In this document: positions 33,168 to 45,686 of the stretch, one piece after another | Layout of the letters: every line of letters starts with the position of its first letter | How positions within the stretch are numbered: position 1 is the first letter of the stretch | NCBI GenBank assembly: GCA_000827265.1 | Contig: KN834749.1 | Coordinates: forward strand, 3,252,818 to 3,316,817 | Reading direction: 5' to 3' | DNA length: 64,000 bases | Origin: Collybiopsis luxurians FD-317 M1 | Taxonomy: Eukaryota; Basidiomycota; Agaricomycetes; Agaricales; Omphalotaceae | Notes under the pieces: model-generated | Database searches by the model: none | Told to the model about the DNA's origin: nothing | The model's input: the letters and a program-made list of their open reading frames with translations, nothing else | Program-made: the position numbers and the translations under genes

Positions 33168-34160
33168 GTTGAACTCGAATCATGATACGGTACCTTCAAA
33201 GGTTCTCTTCTGAGTTCTCCGAGTCCTTGGGTTTTGGGCTTCTCGGAGGGAAGGATATACACCGGTCAGATAGATCTTTTTGGTGAATGGGTTTTTCTTG
33301 ATCTGTTGCTAGTTTGGGGGGTCTGGACATTGGGTTGGGTGGAAGGAGGGGGGTTGAACTTTGACATTTCGGGGTTGTTGAGGCAGTTTCGGTGTTTGGT
33401 GTGTTTGGACTTTGGATGGGTTGGAGGTGACATATATCGATACTTGGGTATTCGAGTAAGGGGATTAATGTTGAACGTTGAACTCGAATCATGATACGGT
33501 ACCTTCAAAGGTTCTGTTCTGAGTTCTCCGAGTCCTTGGGTCCTTGGGTCTTGGGCCTCTCGGAGGGAAGAATATACACCGGTTTATCAATGATGGTTAT
33601 TCTTGATCTGTTGGTTTGGACATTGGGTCGGGCCCTCGGGGTTTTGTACAAGGAAGTTTCGGATATTTGGTGTGTTTACTGTGTTTGGACTCGGATGGGT
33701 TGGATGATCATAATGTACATATATTGGTACTTGGATGCTTGATGTATGTGTATTCAAGTAAGGGGGTTAATGTTGAACATTGAACTTGAATCATAATGGC
33801 ACGGTACGGGTCTCTTCAAAGGTTTTGAGTTCTCCGAGACCTTGCGCTTTGTGTTTTTGTGTTTTGTGTTTGTGTTTGGGGTCATGGCCACGGCCTTGAC
33901 TCCTCGAAGATGAAGATGAAGATGAGCTCAGGCTCTCTTTCGGATTGCTTCCCATTTTTTTTTCCGCATGCGCGTTTTGTGTGTAGGTAAGGCTCTGATC
34001 TGAGCAGGGAAAGATATATACCGGTTTGTTGGTCGTTTGTGGTCTGTTGGTCTGGGGATGAGATTGGGGTTTGTTAGGTGGGGGGACTGATATTGACATT
34101 TGTGTCGAGGTTTGGGTGTTTGGGTGTTTGCTGTGTTTGGATGGATGGGTGGGTTCGTCG
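33168..34160. repeat. Tandem repeat, three ~300-bp units
   Basis: Units begin near 33168, 33477 and 33779 with gttgaact(c/t)gaatcat(g/a)at and continue with accttcaaaggtt, gagttctccgag, (g/c)ggagggaa.atataca, and later tggacattggg and tgtgtttggac. Units 1 and 2 are closest; unit 3 is more diverged with insertions. They are G/T-rich on the plus strand with no conserved reading frame, so this is non-coding satellite-like DNA. Confidence 0.75.
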
Positions 34161-35915
34161 TATTATGTCTGCCACACTTACTGTACGTCTGGAATTATTG
34201 TATGCACATAGGTTTTTTGTTCGTTCTTTCTGTACTTACTCACCCTGCCGTGCCGTGCCAGGGTAGGCCAGGGTACATAGCATTGTATGGGTATGTACGG
34301 GTATTATTATTAGGTATCCCTGTGAGTCAGTGACTTTTCAGGAGTCAGGTCAGGACTCAGGACGCCGCAGCCCGCTTTGTCGTAACGTTCTGTCATTGTC
34401 AATAGTACGTAGCCATGTCAATCCCAATGCCGGTGGTTGAGTCGACCTGAACTCTCTTTGTCAGACAAAATGTTTTTTTTGGCGGTCCTTGGAGCCCTGT
34501 TTAGTGTTTGTCAGGGTTTACTCCGTTTGTGTGTTATGTATAATGAATATACAGTGTATATGTATATGTGTTACGAAGTCAACTGGGTGTGTCATGTAAC
34601 GACCTGTTACGACCGAGGATACATATACTGATGTTATGTTACGGCCAGGTGATGAAAAATGTAGGCTTAGCTGAGTAACATACCAAATTCCTTTTACGCG
34701 ACGCTTCTCGACTCGGAGTCGTTTGACCTCGGGTTCTTGTGGGTTTTCTCACTGTCGGTGATAAGGAATGAGAGAAGGAAGGAAAGGAAGGAAAGGAAAG
34801 AAAAGGGTTTAAGGAAAAGTCAGGACAAGAGCCTAGGGCCTAGACATTTTGAGGATTCTTTTTTTCTTGGTCGTATTTCTTTTTTTTTCGTTGGGGATTG
34901 GGGATCAGGGATCAGGGATTAGGGAATGGAAGGAAGGACTACGTACTTGTTCGGATTTGGGTTTTTTGGAGCTTGAGCTTGAAGATGTTAGCCGAGATTG
35001 GAGAGTTTATTAGTCTATATCTCGACTCGCTAGGGGAATTCCTATCGTTTACTTACGCGAGTCGAAGATTGAAAGGGTATAAGTAATATGTTGTCTGTGA
35101 CAGTGATTATGGATTTGCGATGCTTAGTAGCCGGAGGTACGGTACGGGCCGTCACTGAGACTGTGAGAGCTTGTTGCAGGAATTATTGCTCGACTAGTAC
35201 TGTAACGGTGTAAGCTTGGCTCCCCAAGAGACATTAGTACCATTTTGGGAAGAGGTGCTATGGACTTTGGGCTATGGACTCGTGTCCGTTGCTAGGTATA
35301 GGTAAGGTTTCGAGTCGTGTGCTCTCGGGCAGGGGCATGCGATGCATAGGTTGGGTTTAGCCTTGGACTGTCGTGGTATACAGCCGGAGACAACGTGTGA
35401 GGAGGATGGAACGTTGATTGGTCATTGTGTCGTACGACGAGGCGGTACATTACCGCCCCCCCCCCCCCCCCCTTCTTAGTGGATCCATGTCTCTCGGTGG
35501 CTATTTGGAGAGACACGGCAAGTTCCGAACGGAGGATGTAAGAAAGAGTATATACTTTCCCGTGGTCTGATACAAAATAAATAAATAAAATGAAATAAAG
35601 AAAAGAAAAGAAAAGAAAAGCGGAAAGACGGTGGTCCGTGTTGAGTGGAGGAGATGAATTTCTGGTCATAGATGACATTTAGCAACAGAATCAATTTGTG
35701 ACATTCCCACAATCAAGTTTTTGTTCCCAACTAACCGTTTTACCTCTCTTTTTTTTTTCAATCTCAAATTTAAACTAGAAGAACGGTAAACTTGTTTCGT
35801 TGAATGCCTTGAGGCTCTTGACTGACTCCCTCTGCCTCGTGGCATTCACAAAGTTTACAACACAACACATACACACACACAACCAACACATACACACGGC
35901 CCCCAACCTTGGTTC
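34161..35915. other. Intergenic 5' of the kinase gene
   Basis: No gene recognised. The stretch contains purine-rich microsatellites (ggaaag repeats near 34776, aaaag repeats near 35598) and a 17-base C homopolymer. The 150 bases before the kinase ATG are rich in CA repeats and look like an untranslated leader. Confidence 0.45.
35456..35472 (+). repeat. 17-base C homopolymer
   Basis: An uninterrupted run of 17 C. Such tracts are length-unstable and prone to sequencing error. Confidence 0.9.
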
Positions 35916-38900
35916 ATGCCCAGCATCGTCTCCGTTCAACGTTCAGGAAGCAGCAGCGGCCTTTCACACTCTTCTAGCTTTCAACAACCACCCTCCGTTC
36001 AATCTACACCCCGCAGAACCGCTTCTCTCAAAAAGGTCAACAAGAGCAAGCCAAAAGGAAAGGGGAGATCCAGTATCTCCACATTGACTTTTGAAGAGCC
36101 AGAGTCTACCGTCTTCATCGATCGCGAGATGCTCAAGAATTCTCATATGGACACTGCTCCCACCCGCAGAGGTCTTGTTCGCATCGACCAGGATGGTCCA
36201 TGGAGCGTTAGCGTAGCCGAAAGTCCTCACGACGCTAGATCTTATAGTCTTTATATAAAGAGTCAGTCGCCACTTCTTTTTTGCCTTCTTCGCTTTCTTA
36301 TATACATCTTGTGCAGCACCCACACACAATCTTACTCTAACTAGAACAGCTATGGAGATCATCGAGCTCGACCACAAGCTTCACGACTCTATCCTATCCA
36401 CCTCCAAACTCCCCCCTCTCCCTCTCGACCCATCCTCCGTCCCAGCCGCTCCAAAACGCAAATCTGCCTTCCTCAACACCCTATCCAGACTCGCTTCCCC
36501 AACCTCCGCAAAGTCCGGCTCCAAACGCCCCACCACCGCCACTACCACCACCTCATCCTCATCCACCGCTACATCTACAACCCCCTCAGGACTCCCCACC
36601 CCAGCCACCTCCCCCTCCGTCGAACAAACCGACCCCTTCGTCTCCTTCTCCGCTTCCACCGCACTCCTCAACGCCACCCTCCCCGCTCCATCCGCCACGA
36701 GCACGGCCCTCGCCGCGTACTTTACCACCCTCTCTAATCTCCAGCCCGTCCGCCAGGCCCGGGCTTGGAAACGCTTTGTCCGCGTGCGCACGGACGATTT
36801 GGAGAGTACCCGTGTGGAGAGGGCGATCAAGCGCGTGAGGTCGGATTTGGCGGCTCATGTGGGGCGGACGAAGGAGAAGAAGGAGAGGGGGAGGATGAAT
36901 AAGTTGATTGGGGGGCTTACGCAGGGTGAGAAGAGGGATGAGGTTGGGGATGCCGAGGTTGAGGCTGAGGGACAGGGACAGGGAGAGGAGGGGGACGTTA
37001 CGAGAGATGGAAAGGAATTACCTGATGTTCCTGAGCCTAAATTGGAGTCTGGATCATCAGATGTTGTTGGTCGGGAGGAACAGGGAGAAGAGGAAGAAGA
37101 AGCTGTTGAGCCTGCTACACCTTCTGAGCCTTCTTCTGAGCCGGTCACCCAGCAGCCTACGCCGCCAGCTACGGCCGTCGCTGAGGTTGCTCCTGTTGTT
37201 GACCTTACGTCTACTCCCCGTGTAAGCGAAGACGAACCTCGAACGCCTTCTGCTGCTGTGCCGCCTAGTTCTTTGGAAGGTGTTGCATCCGCCGCTACTG
37301 CTACTGCTACTTCGGCTACTACTGCGCCTGCGCCTCCACGCATGCCGAGATCCCATTCCGCCGACCCTGACCGTCGAATGTCACGCGCGTACCATTCGTC
37401 CGTTTCGGGTAACGAAGGCAATCTCTCCTCTTCTCAGACGGAAACGGGGGATGAATCGTCTAGTCTTTCTACCGCCGCTCGTAAATCCACCCGCAAGAAG
37501 CGGAATAAAGCCTCCAGAGCCGGCGGTGGCGGCGGTACCAGCACCGGACCCTCCTCCGCCCGTGCCTCCCTCAACGGCAGCCAAAAAGACATCAGCCTCG
37601 GAGGTGGAGCTCTCGGTGCGGGCGGGGGAACGATCCGGAACAAAAAATCCCAACGCAAAGTCGTCGTGGACGATTTCGAGATGCTCCGTGTGTTGGGGAA
37701 GGGATGTGCGGGGAAGGTGTTGTTGGTGAGGCATCGGGCTACGGCGGATTTGTATGCGATGAAGGCGATTACGAAGAGGCATGTTTTGGCGCATCAGGAG
37801 TTGCAGCATACGTTGACGGAGCAGGCGGTTTTGAAGAGGATGGCGGCTGTTGATGAGGGTGCCGGGGGAAGTGGGGGAGGGGGTGCGGGTTCGGGTGGGA
37901 AGGGAGCGATGATGAAGGATCCGTTTGTGGTTAAGCTGTGGTGGAGTTTTCATGATAAGGAGAATTTGTTTTTGGTTATGGTGAGTATTTTTCTTTTTTT
38001 TGAGCATCAGGGGTGGATATTCGTGTTTTCTTTTTCTTCCCTTGTTGTTTTCTTCTTCTCTACTTGAGTGATGATAACTAACGTTCTCCCACCCAAAAAC
38101 AACAAAAAGGACTTTCACCCCGGCGGAGACCTAGCCACTCAACTCGCTCGCTGGGGCCGACTCGGGCGCGATCGAGCGAGGTTCTACGCCGCCGAAATCG
38201 TCGAAGGTGTCGAAGGGCTCCACGCAGCAGGCGTCATCTACCGGGACCTCAAACCAGAAAACATCCTCATCGGTGCGGATGGGCATATCGTGTTGACGGA
38301 TTTTGGACTGTCCAAGGAGTTTCCTAGACGGAGGGATGCGCTGACGGCGCCTTCGACGCCTTCTGCGAAGGAGTTTGGGACGGGGGGTCAGGCGCAGGCG
38401 CCGTGGATGAGAGGAGGAGCGGGAGCGGGGATAGGAGCGGATGGTTCGGATAATGGTCATCCTGCGGCTGGAGTGGATTTGACGACGACGTTTTGTGGGA
38501 CGGCAGAGTATTTGGCGCCGGAGGTGATTCAGGCGTTGCCGTATAGTTATGAAGTGGATTGGTGGAGTTTTGGGACGATGTTGTATGAGATGTTGACGGG
38601 TATTGTGAGTTGGGTTTTTTTTTTTTGGGGGGGGGGGTCTTCCTTGTTCTGTCGGGATGTAAATGACTGACGCGAGCTGTTACATTTGTTGTTTCTCATA
38701 GACGCCGTTCTGGGCCAACAACCATTCGGATATGTATGTCAGGGTGTTGCAGGATGAACTACAGTTCCCGGACGATCGGTCGTTGGATCAGGATACCAAG
38801 AGTTTGATTAGAGGGGTATGTGCTATTTTTTTTTCTTGGTTGTTGTGCTGGATGCTGATGTGAACCCGAATCCTTTCCGTTGTTAGCTGCTGCAAAGGAA

Positions 38901-40670
38901 CCCTGCGCTCAGAATTTGTGAGCCACGGATAAAGAGACATCCTTACTTTTCTATGATGTGAGTAGTATTTGTACCTCGTTGTCGGAGGACACTTTTTGAT
39001 TCTTGCTTTTTTTCCCTCGTTAATAGAGACTGGTCGCATGTGTATTATAAACGCTATATACGTAAGAAGCCTTTCCCCCTCTTCCCCTCTTCCTCGTTTT
39101 ACTAACTGACTTTGGGGGTTCAACAGCACCGTATATACCCCCCATCGACCCTTCCAACGCGAGCGACACGCAAAATTTTGACGACACCTTTTTGGACATG
39201 GAGCCCGTCCTGGACGAGTTTAATGACGAAACGGAGCAGACGGATACCGATCAGGACCAGGAACACACGGATACCGATCGGGATACGAATACCACTCCGT
39301 CGCAGTCGCGTAGTTCGTCGTTGCATCCTGGGTCGTCGTCGAGGAAGGATGGGAGTAAAGAGGAGGATGAGGAGTCGGTGGATGTGTTTGATGGGTATTC
39401 GTTTAAGGGGAGGCATTCGGTGCTTATTGATGATGAGGAGGAGGAGGAGGATGGGGAGGAGGACGGAACGGATGAGGAGGAGGATGAAGAGGGAGAGGAG
39501 GAGGAGGAAGGAGAAGGAGATGAGGACGAGGATATTGCTAGTAGTTCGCTTGGGGATCTTGCACCTCCCCCGCCTGCGGCTCAGGATTCTGCCCCGCTGG
39601 AGGAAGAGGAAGAGGCGGCTGAGCCCAAGACGCCTGAGGCTCGTCCAAAGGCGTTGCCGAAGGAAGAGGATGTTGTGCCTACTGCTACTCCATCGAGGGA
39701 GCCATCTGCTGCTCCCGAGGAGAAGGTTGCTGAAGGGAAACCAAGGAAAAGCAAGGAATTGTCTGCTACGGAGGCAGCTCTTCCTCCTCTCCCGCCCTCC
39801 GCCGACAAGCCAGCTAAACCTTCCGTCCCACCGAAATCCTCCCAGATGGTATCCAAACCCGCACGCGCTCCTCCCCCACGTCGCAAAGAACGTTCAGGTG
39901 TCCACGCACTGGACAAGTATATCTCCGATGGACCAGACGAAATGGAGAACACAGAACGCGAGGACGACGAAGACGAAGATTGGGACTTTATCGAAGCTGA
40001 TGGTGGGGAAGATCGGAATGGGTCAAAGGGAACGAGTCTCTTTGCGCGCGGTGTGGTGGATCGATATCGGCTGGCGGTGTTTAGAAAGGCTTCGACGCCG
40101 AGTAGGAGTGGAACGCTTTCGGGTTCTTCGCGTTCGGTGTCTGCGCTGTCCAAGGCTTCGTCTGAGGTTACGGCTTCGCCGGGTGAAGAGTCGCCTAGTC
40201 CTTCTGTTCGAAGTAGAGGGAGGAATCCAGGTGTCGGCAGTGGTGGGCTTACGTTCCGAAAGACTCCGAGACAGTTCCTTAGGCCTAGATCGCCTCCTCC
40301 TTCGTCGTACTCGAGCAAGTCGGGCAAGTCGTTGAATCATTCTAATTCGGCTTCGGGTACGATGATGAGCTCTTCGACGTCGTCAAGTGGAGGTGCCGGT
40401 GGTGGATCGACTTTGTTGACACCGGCGACGTCTCTCGGAGGGATCGCGGTTTCGCCGTCGCTCAAGTCGAAAGAGTCTGCGGCCTCGGTTGGGGCGCAGA
40501 GTCATTCTTCGGATACGTCTGCGAACGGCGATGCCGCCGCCCATGCTCAAGATGTGTTTGTTGAAGAGCCCGAGAAGCAGAAGAATAAAAAGCTGAAAAA
40601 GTATAAGGAGAATGCGGAGAAGGTGTTTTCGATCTTTTCCAATTCTCAACGGCCGTCGCATTCTTCGTAA
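35916..40670 (+). CDS. AGC-family Ser/Thr protein kinase with long disordered flanks
   Basis: Seven exons give 1,411 residues: 35916-36261, 36350-37980, 38110-38604, 38702-38815, 38887-38957, 39027-39061 and 39127-40670. The first ~550 residues are mostly Ser/Thr/Pro/Glu-rich. They hold a possible divergent PX-like region: a R-x-YSLYIK strand, a P-x-LP motif, then an AAYFTTLSNL...AWKRFVRV helix-like block. The kinase domain shows the glycine loop GKGCAGKV, Lys in LYAMKAI, IYRDLKPENIL, DFGLSKEF and GTAEYLAPEV. About 50 residues rich in Gly/Ala are inserted between DFG and the TTFCGT activation segment. An AGC-type C-tail follows (YYKRYI, then PPYIPPI and an NFDDTF motif). The last ~500 residues are acidic and disordered. 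This architecture fits an Sck/Psk/S6K-like AGC kinase of basidiomycetes; the exact orthologue is not resolved. Confidence 0.88.
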
Positions 40671-41340
40671 GGAGAAGAGAAGAAAAAAAAGTGGAATGGA
40701 TTGGTTCATGTTTGCATTTTATAGAATTTCTCTTTTTCCTCTTTGGCTGCTTTTGACTTGCTCGTACCTTATACTCGCTCGCTCACTTCACATCACCGAC
40801 CGTCATTACACATAACACATCTCTGCACCTACCTCTATCTCCCTCTCGCTTCGCTGTCCTATCGCTCTGCTTTCATACCACATACACCGAATCTTTTGTT
40901 CTTTTTTTACTTTTGTTTTACGGAATTTTCGTTCAGCAGAAGTACGTACTTGAAACATGTATGCATCTCTCCCCCTCTTTCGAATTCTTTCTAGTACCTC
41001 TACGTACCTTATGCACCCTCCAATGGACTAAGTATCTTCTGTTTTCTCCCTTCTTTTCTCCTTATTCTGAAACTGAATCTAAATTGCATCGTATACATCA
41101 GGAATACCCCGTACATTCTTTACCAAGGAGAATGATTTTTTCTTTCTTTCTGGTTATACATATAATTCACGAAGTTTTTTTGTTTTCTAAGACGTCGTTA
41201 TCGTGGATCGACCACCGCTTATATGTGTGGAGAACTGGACTTGGACAGAATGGAATCATTACGCAAAGTTGTATTTTTTTTTCTTTGCGTCAGTGTGATG
41301 CAGGTGGTATATCGAAAGCCGGACCAGATAATTTTACCAA
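40671..41340. other. Convergent intergenic region
   Basis: T-rich 3' flanks of the kinase gene (plus) and of the first SDR gene (minus). No gene seen. Confidence 0.5.
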
Positions 41341-42383
41341 CTAGAAAGCCATCCGAACTTTTAACTTATCCCCAGCCACGATTTCCTCCTTCGCCAAAAG
41401 TTCCTCAACATCCCGTTGTGAGCTAAGATAACGTCCAGCCAACCAGTCTCGTCGCTCCTTTGAATAAAAGACGATTGTATGGGCAGCAACTTCTGGAGTA
41501 TCTATGAGGAAATTCTTTACTTCCTCGGGTAAATCTGCAGTCATGTCGGTCACGATGTATCCCGGATGAATGGTGTAGCAAAGGATACCTTTGTCTTCAT
41601 ATTCAGTCGCAATAACTTCGGAAAGACGAAGAATGGCTAGTTTCGTCGTCTAGGAAAGCAATAGGTTCGTCAGAGAAACATCGTCCACCGATTACAAGTG
41701 ACATCCGCATCAGAATCAGAACACTGAACTGTACCTGGTAAGCAGAGTATGTACTCTCGACATAAAGGGCAGCTATGCTTCCGACGTTCACTATGGTCTT
41801 GAGACCACTGTCACCGCCTGAAGAAATAAGTAGCGGCAGCGCGGCTCGAGTAACATTAAACAGGCCCTTGATGTTGACTGTCCAAACGTCCCACCACTCG
41901 CTCGGGTCGCTGTCTCCAACTTTTCCGGGAATAGGGAACTGCCCTGCGTCATTCACGACAATATCTAACCGTTTCAACGTGGCTTCGACCTCCTTCAGTG
42001 CAGACATGACCGCTTCGGTGTCTGCACTGTCTGTGTTCAGAAGAAGAACCTCGAGATTCTGGTTAGGGCGTTGAGCTTCCAGACAGGCTTTACGGGTATC
42101 TTCGAGACCTAATCGATTGCGGGCTAGTAGTGCAAGACCAGAAGCCCCAGCCTGGGCGTAGGCTATCGAGATTGCTCTCCCAATACCCTTGGATGCTCCT
42201 GTGACAAGAATGATTTTTCCCGATAGATCAGCGTTCAAAGAATTTATGGCGTCGTATGTGTCATGCCGAGCGGTTGGAACGAAAGATATACCTACAGCAT
42301 GTTTATAGTGAGAGGATGTTCTATACGGATTCGGAGGGGTAAAAAGTACCTGTATGCATTGGATAAATCACCTGAGATGCCAT
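41341..42383 (-). CDS. Short-chain dehydrogenase/reductase, SDR1
   Basis: Three exons (42350-42383, 41735-42291, 41341-41649) encode 299 residues. The first exon has only 11 codons. It is a classical SDR: TGASKGIG (dinucleotide-binding Gly loop), NDAG in place of the usual NNAG, catalytic Ser in NVGSIAA and the YQTTK (YxxxK) pair, with Lys reached across the second intron. The C-terminal block HTIVFYSKERRDWLAGRYLS and the ending KLKVRM are shared by the whole local family. It should be an NAD(P)H-dependent oxidoreductase; substrate unknown. It is the 3'-most member of a five-copy head-to-tail array on this strand. Confidence 0.88.
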
Positions 42384-42416
42384 GCTAGAACGCACTTATG
42401 GCGGTTAAAATATAAC

Positions 42417-42422
42417 TTTATA
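42417..42422 (-). promoter_or_regulatory. TATA box of SDR1
   Basis: TATAAA on the minus strand lies 34-39 nt upstream of the SDR1 start codon. The other SDR copies have a TATA box at nearly the same spacing. Confidence 0.6.
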
Positions 42423-42807
42423 AGCGGCCAGTTCACGAATCTGATACTTTCACTACCTGCCAAATACAAGTCACGTTTCTTCCATGGCGAATGAGGACGA
42501 CTCGCCACGATCTGATCCCCTCGCGTGCTGCCACTCTTCCGCTGATTATCACCGTGCTATAGTGATAGGTTCTGGAGTTGCTTTGACGATCGGGGAGATG
42601 GTTCCATAGACCACTGTGTAATTCTCACGACACATTCCTCGAGGCTAGATCCATGATGTTCCACAAGCAATTATTGCACAACAATTATCCTTCTTCAGAT
42701 TTGGACTCTCTCATGACTACTTGCATTGTACTAAAAGAGGAGGTCAGAGACGAAGCCACAGTCGGACGAAAATGTATGTTTAATTGCTTGGATAATTGAA
42801 TCACTGA
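42423..42807. other. Spacer between SDR1 and SDR2
   Basis: No gene recognised; SDR1 upstream and SDR2 downstream flanks only. Confidence 0.5.
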
Positions 42808-43828
42808 TTACACTACCATCCGAACTTTTAGTTTATCGCCAGCTATTATCTCCTCTTTCTTTGTCAATAACTCATCAACGTCCCAGTGCGCGCTGATATA
42901 CCGCCCGGCTAACCAGTCTCTCCGCTCCCTCGAATAAAAAACAATTGTGTGAGCAGCAAGTTCTAAAGTATCCATCACGATAAACTTCCAATCCTCAGGC
43001 AACTGAGCGGCCATGTCGGTTGGACTAGTCCCTGGATGAATGGCATAACTGAGGATACCTTTTTCTTCGTATTCTGCTACAATGAGCTCGGAAAGACGAA
43101 GAATGGCAAGTTTACTGGACTGAGTAGGTCATAAACTTCATTAGGGCAGACTTTGTGAATATTTGAATCGAAATATTGTACCTGATAAGCAGAAATTCCT
43201 GGTGCAAGAAGATGCGCACCGAGGGTAGTCAGGTTGACAATGGTTTTCAAGCCATCGGTGGAAGAGATAAGAAGTGGCAAAGCGGCTCGAGTAGCATTGA
43301 AGACCCCCTTGATGTTTACCGTCCAAATATCCCACCACTCGTTTGAGTCAACATCTCCAATATCCTGAAAGTTATCCATCAATCCCGCATTGTTCACCAC
43401 GATATCCAATCGTTGAAAAGCAGTTTCAACTAGCTTTAGAGCAGAGTGAACCCCAGCGGTGTCTGTAATGTCTGTGCTTAGAAGAAGGACCTGAAGGTCT
43501 TGGCCGCGGCGTTGAGCTTCCAGGCAGGCTTTGCGGGTAACTTCAAGACCAGACATATTTCGAGCGAGTAATGCGAGGCCAGAAACTCCTGCCTGTGCGT
43601 AAGCTACGGATATTGCTCTCCCAATACCCCTGGATGCTCCTGTGACGAGGACAAATTTTCCCGACAGGTCAGTGTTCAGAGGACTTATAGTATCGTATGT
43701 ATCATGACGAACGGTCGGGACGAAAGCGACACCTGCGGAGTCCGTTTCAGGTCCGTCATCCCTAGGGAAACTCACTTGCGAGCAAGGAACTTACCCGTAT
43801 GCGGTGGGAAGTTTTTCGGGGGTGCCAT
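42808..43828 (-). CDS. Short-chain dehydrogenase/reductase, SDR2
   Basis: Exons 43795-43828, 43182-43732 and 42808-43119 give 298 residues. Intron positions and phases are the same as in SDR1, SDR3 and SDR4. TGASRGIG, NNAG and YQSSK are present. The catalytic Ser position, aligned through NVGS of SDR1, is Thr here (NLTT). It is closest to SDR3 in both coding sequence and promoter. Predicted cytosolic NAD(P)H-dependent oxidoreductase, substrate unknown. The Ser-to-Thr change could lower activity or reflect a different specificity. Confidence 0.87.
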
Positions 43829-43862
43829 GTTTACACATATGTGAGTTGTACTTTTAGGTTCA

Positions 43863-43872
43863 CCTATTTATA
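43863..43872 (-). promoter_or_regulatory. TATA box of SDR2
   Basis: TATAAATAGG on the minus strand lies 35-44 nt before the SDR2 start codon. The identical ten bases sit at the identical distance before SDR3. Confidence 0.7.
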
Positions 43873-44646
43873 CTATTTTATACTACTGTATATAGGACGA
43901 AGTGAGTATTTCACCTGCAGCTGAGAGGCGTGACCAAGTCGAGACCTTGTGATTGACTTGAATTATTTTAGAACGTACGCAAACGACTGTATAAATATAT
44001 GCAGCAAAGCTAAAAAAAGCAAAATTATTCGTATAAGGGTATAACCCGACGCGGCAAGTTACACCCTCCCCCGGCAAGTTCGACCTCAGTCGTACTTCAG
44101 GAGTATAAAGCTGGACCTCCTGCTCCACTCACCCCATCGTCAATGGGACACATATAGCTGGATTTGTCCCCGGGTGAGCCCAGGAGGTACCGGGTTAGCT
44201 TCAGCGGTAGCTGAAGTTGTTGGCGGCGCGTCCGCCGACGAAGCGACTTCGTTCATCGACGAACTAGAAGGTTCAATCACCTACCCAGACTGAGAGTCAG
44301 AGGTGGAGGCATCCGCAGTCGAACCCATAGGTACATCGGCTGTGCGGGGAGAGATGAGTTCATCCTATTTTGTAAAGGGTGCTCGTTAATCCGAAGTAAT
44401 TGGTTGTGGCCCCGACTCTCTCTTTTCCAATCTGAAAAAGGAAAGTCTCATCTCTTCCAAAAGGTATTTTCCTCTACTTCATGACACTTTCTTCGAGGCT
44501 AGATGCATGATGTTCTGGTTGTACAATAATTCTTATTTTTCACATTCAGACTCTTGTATAATTGGACTAAATTAGGAGGTTAGTGATGCAGCTAAAGTCA
44601 GAGGAAAATGTACTATGTTTAATCACTTTCACAATTTCACTTTCAA
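43873..44646. other. Spacer between SDR2 and SDR3
   Basis: The part near 43915-43975 (gaccaagtcgagaccttgtga) repeats in the SDR3 promoter near 45745, which marks the extent of the SDR2/SDR3 duplication. A short palindrome (cttcagcggtagctgaag) lies near 44201. A Ser/Ala/Glu-type reading around 44160-44360 is broken by a stop and not called. Confidence 0.45.
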
Positions 44647-45652
44647 TTATACAACCATCCGAACTTTTAGCTTGTCTCCAGCTATTATTTCCCCCTTTTT
44701 TGCCAACAGGTCATTAACGTCCCATTGCGCACTGATATAACGTCCAGCTAACCAGTCTCGTCGTTCCTTTGTGTAGAATACAATACTATGAGCAGCTAAT
44801 TCAGGAGTGTCCTCCAAGAAAATCATGTAATGTTCGGGCAACCGAGCTGCCATGTCTGTTGCAATACTTCCCGGATGAATGGCATAACAGAGGATATTTT
44901 TTTCTTCGTATTCTGCTACAATGAGCTCTGACAAACGAAGAATAGCAAGTTTGCTTGTCTGAGCAGTTTATAAGCAAAACATCAAGATTTTGGCGGCGGA
45001 ACATTGTACCTGGTAAGCAGAAACGCCTGGTTCAAGAAAATGCGCAGCATGGGTAGTCAAGTTGACGATAGTTTTGAGGCCATTGGCAGAAGAAATAAGA
45101 AGTGGCAAAGCGGCTCGGGTAACATTGAAAAGCCCTTTGACGTTTACTGTCCAAATATCCCACCACTCGTTCGGGTCAACATCGCCAATATTGTAAAAGT
45201 CATCCATAATTCCCGCGTTGTTCACAACAATATCCAATCGTTGGAAGGTATCTTTGACTTGCTCTAGAGCAGAGTGAACCCCAGCGGTGTCTGTGACGTC
45301 TGTGCTTAGAAGAAGGACCTGAAGGTGTTGGCCGGGATGTTGAGCTTCCAGGCAAGCCTTGCGGGTAGCTTCAAGACCAGACATGTTACGGGCAGTCAGT
45401 GCGAGGCCAGAAACTCCTGCCTGTGCATAAGCTACGGATATTGCCCTCCCGATGCCTTTGGATGCTCCTGTGACGAGGACAAATTTTCCTGACAGATCAG
45501 CGTTCAAAGGACTTATAGTGTCGTATGTATTGTGACGAATGGTTGGGACGAAAGCGACACCTGCGAAGTTCGTTATCCCTAGGAATCTGGAAAATTCACT
45601 CGCGAGCAAAGAACTCACCCGTATGCAGTGGGAGGTTTGTCGGAGATGCCAT
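44647..45652 (-). CDS. Short-chain dehydrogenase/reductase, SDR3
   Basis: Exons 45619-45652, 45010-45560 and 44647-44958 give 298 residues. Exon lengths are identical to SDR2. TGASKGIG, NNAG and YQTSK are present, and as in SDR2 the catalytic Ser position is Thr (NLTT). The C-terminal family block is HSIVFYTKERRDWLAGRYIS. Together with SDR2 it appears to be the youngest duplication of the array, since the promoters also match. Substrate unknown. Confidence 0.87.
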
Positions 45653-45686
45653 GTTGCCAGGAGGGAGCGTTATACTATTAAGTTCA

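Noticed and set aside
39581..40327. 248-codon minus-strand frame in the kinase tail
   Set aside because: Antisense shadow of biased coding sequence, with Ser-rich composition and no motifs.
39112..40335. Long Arg-rich open frame overlapping the kinase tail
   Set aside because: It is an off-frame reading of the GAG/GAT-rich acidic tail of the kinase; the kinase frame is continuous with its upstream exons.
43883..44360. Frames between SDR2 and SDR3 considered as a retroelement piece
   Set aside because: No recognisable gag, protease or integrase motif; an in-frame stop breaks the only protein-like reading.
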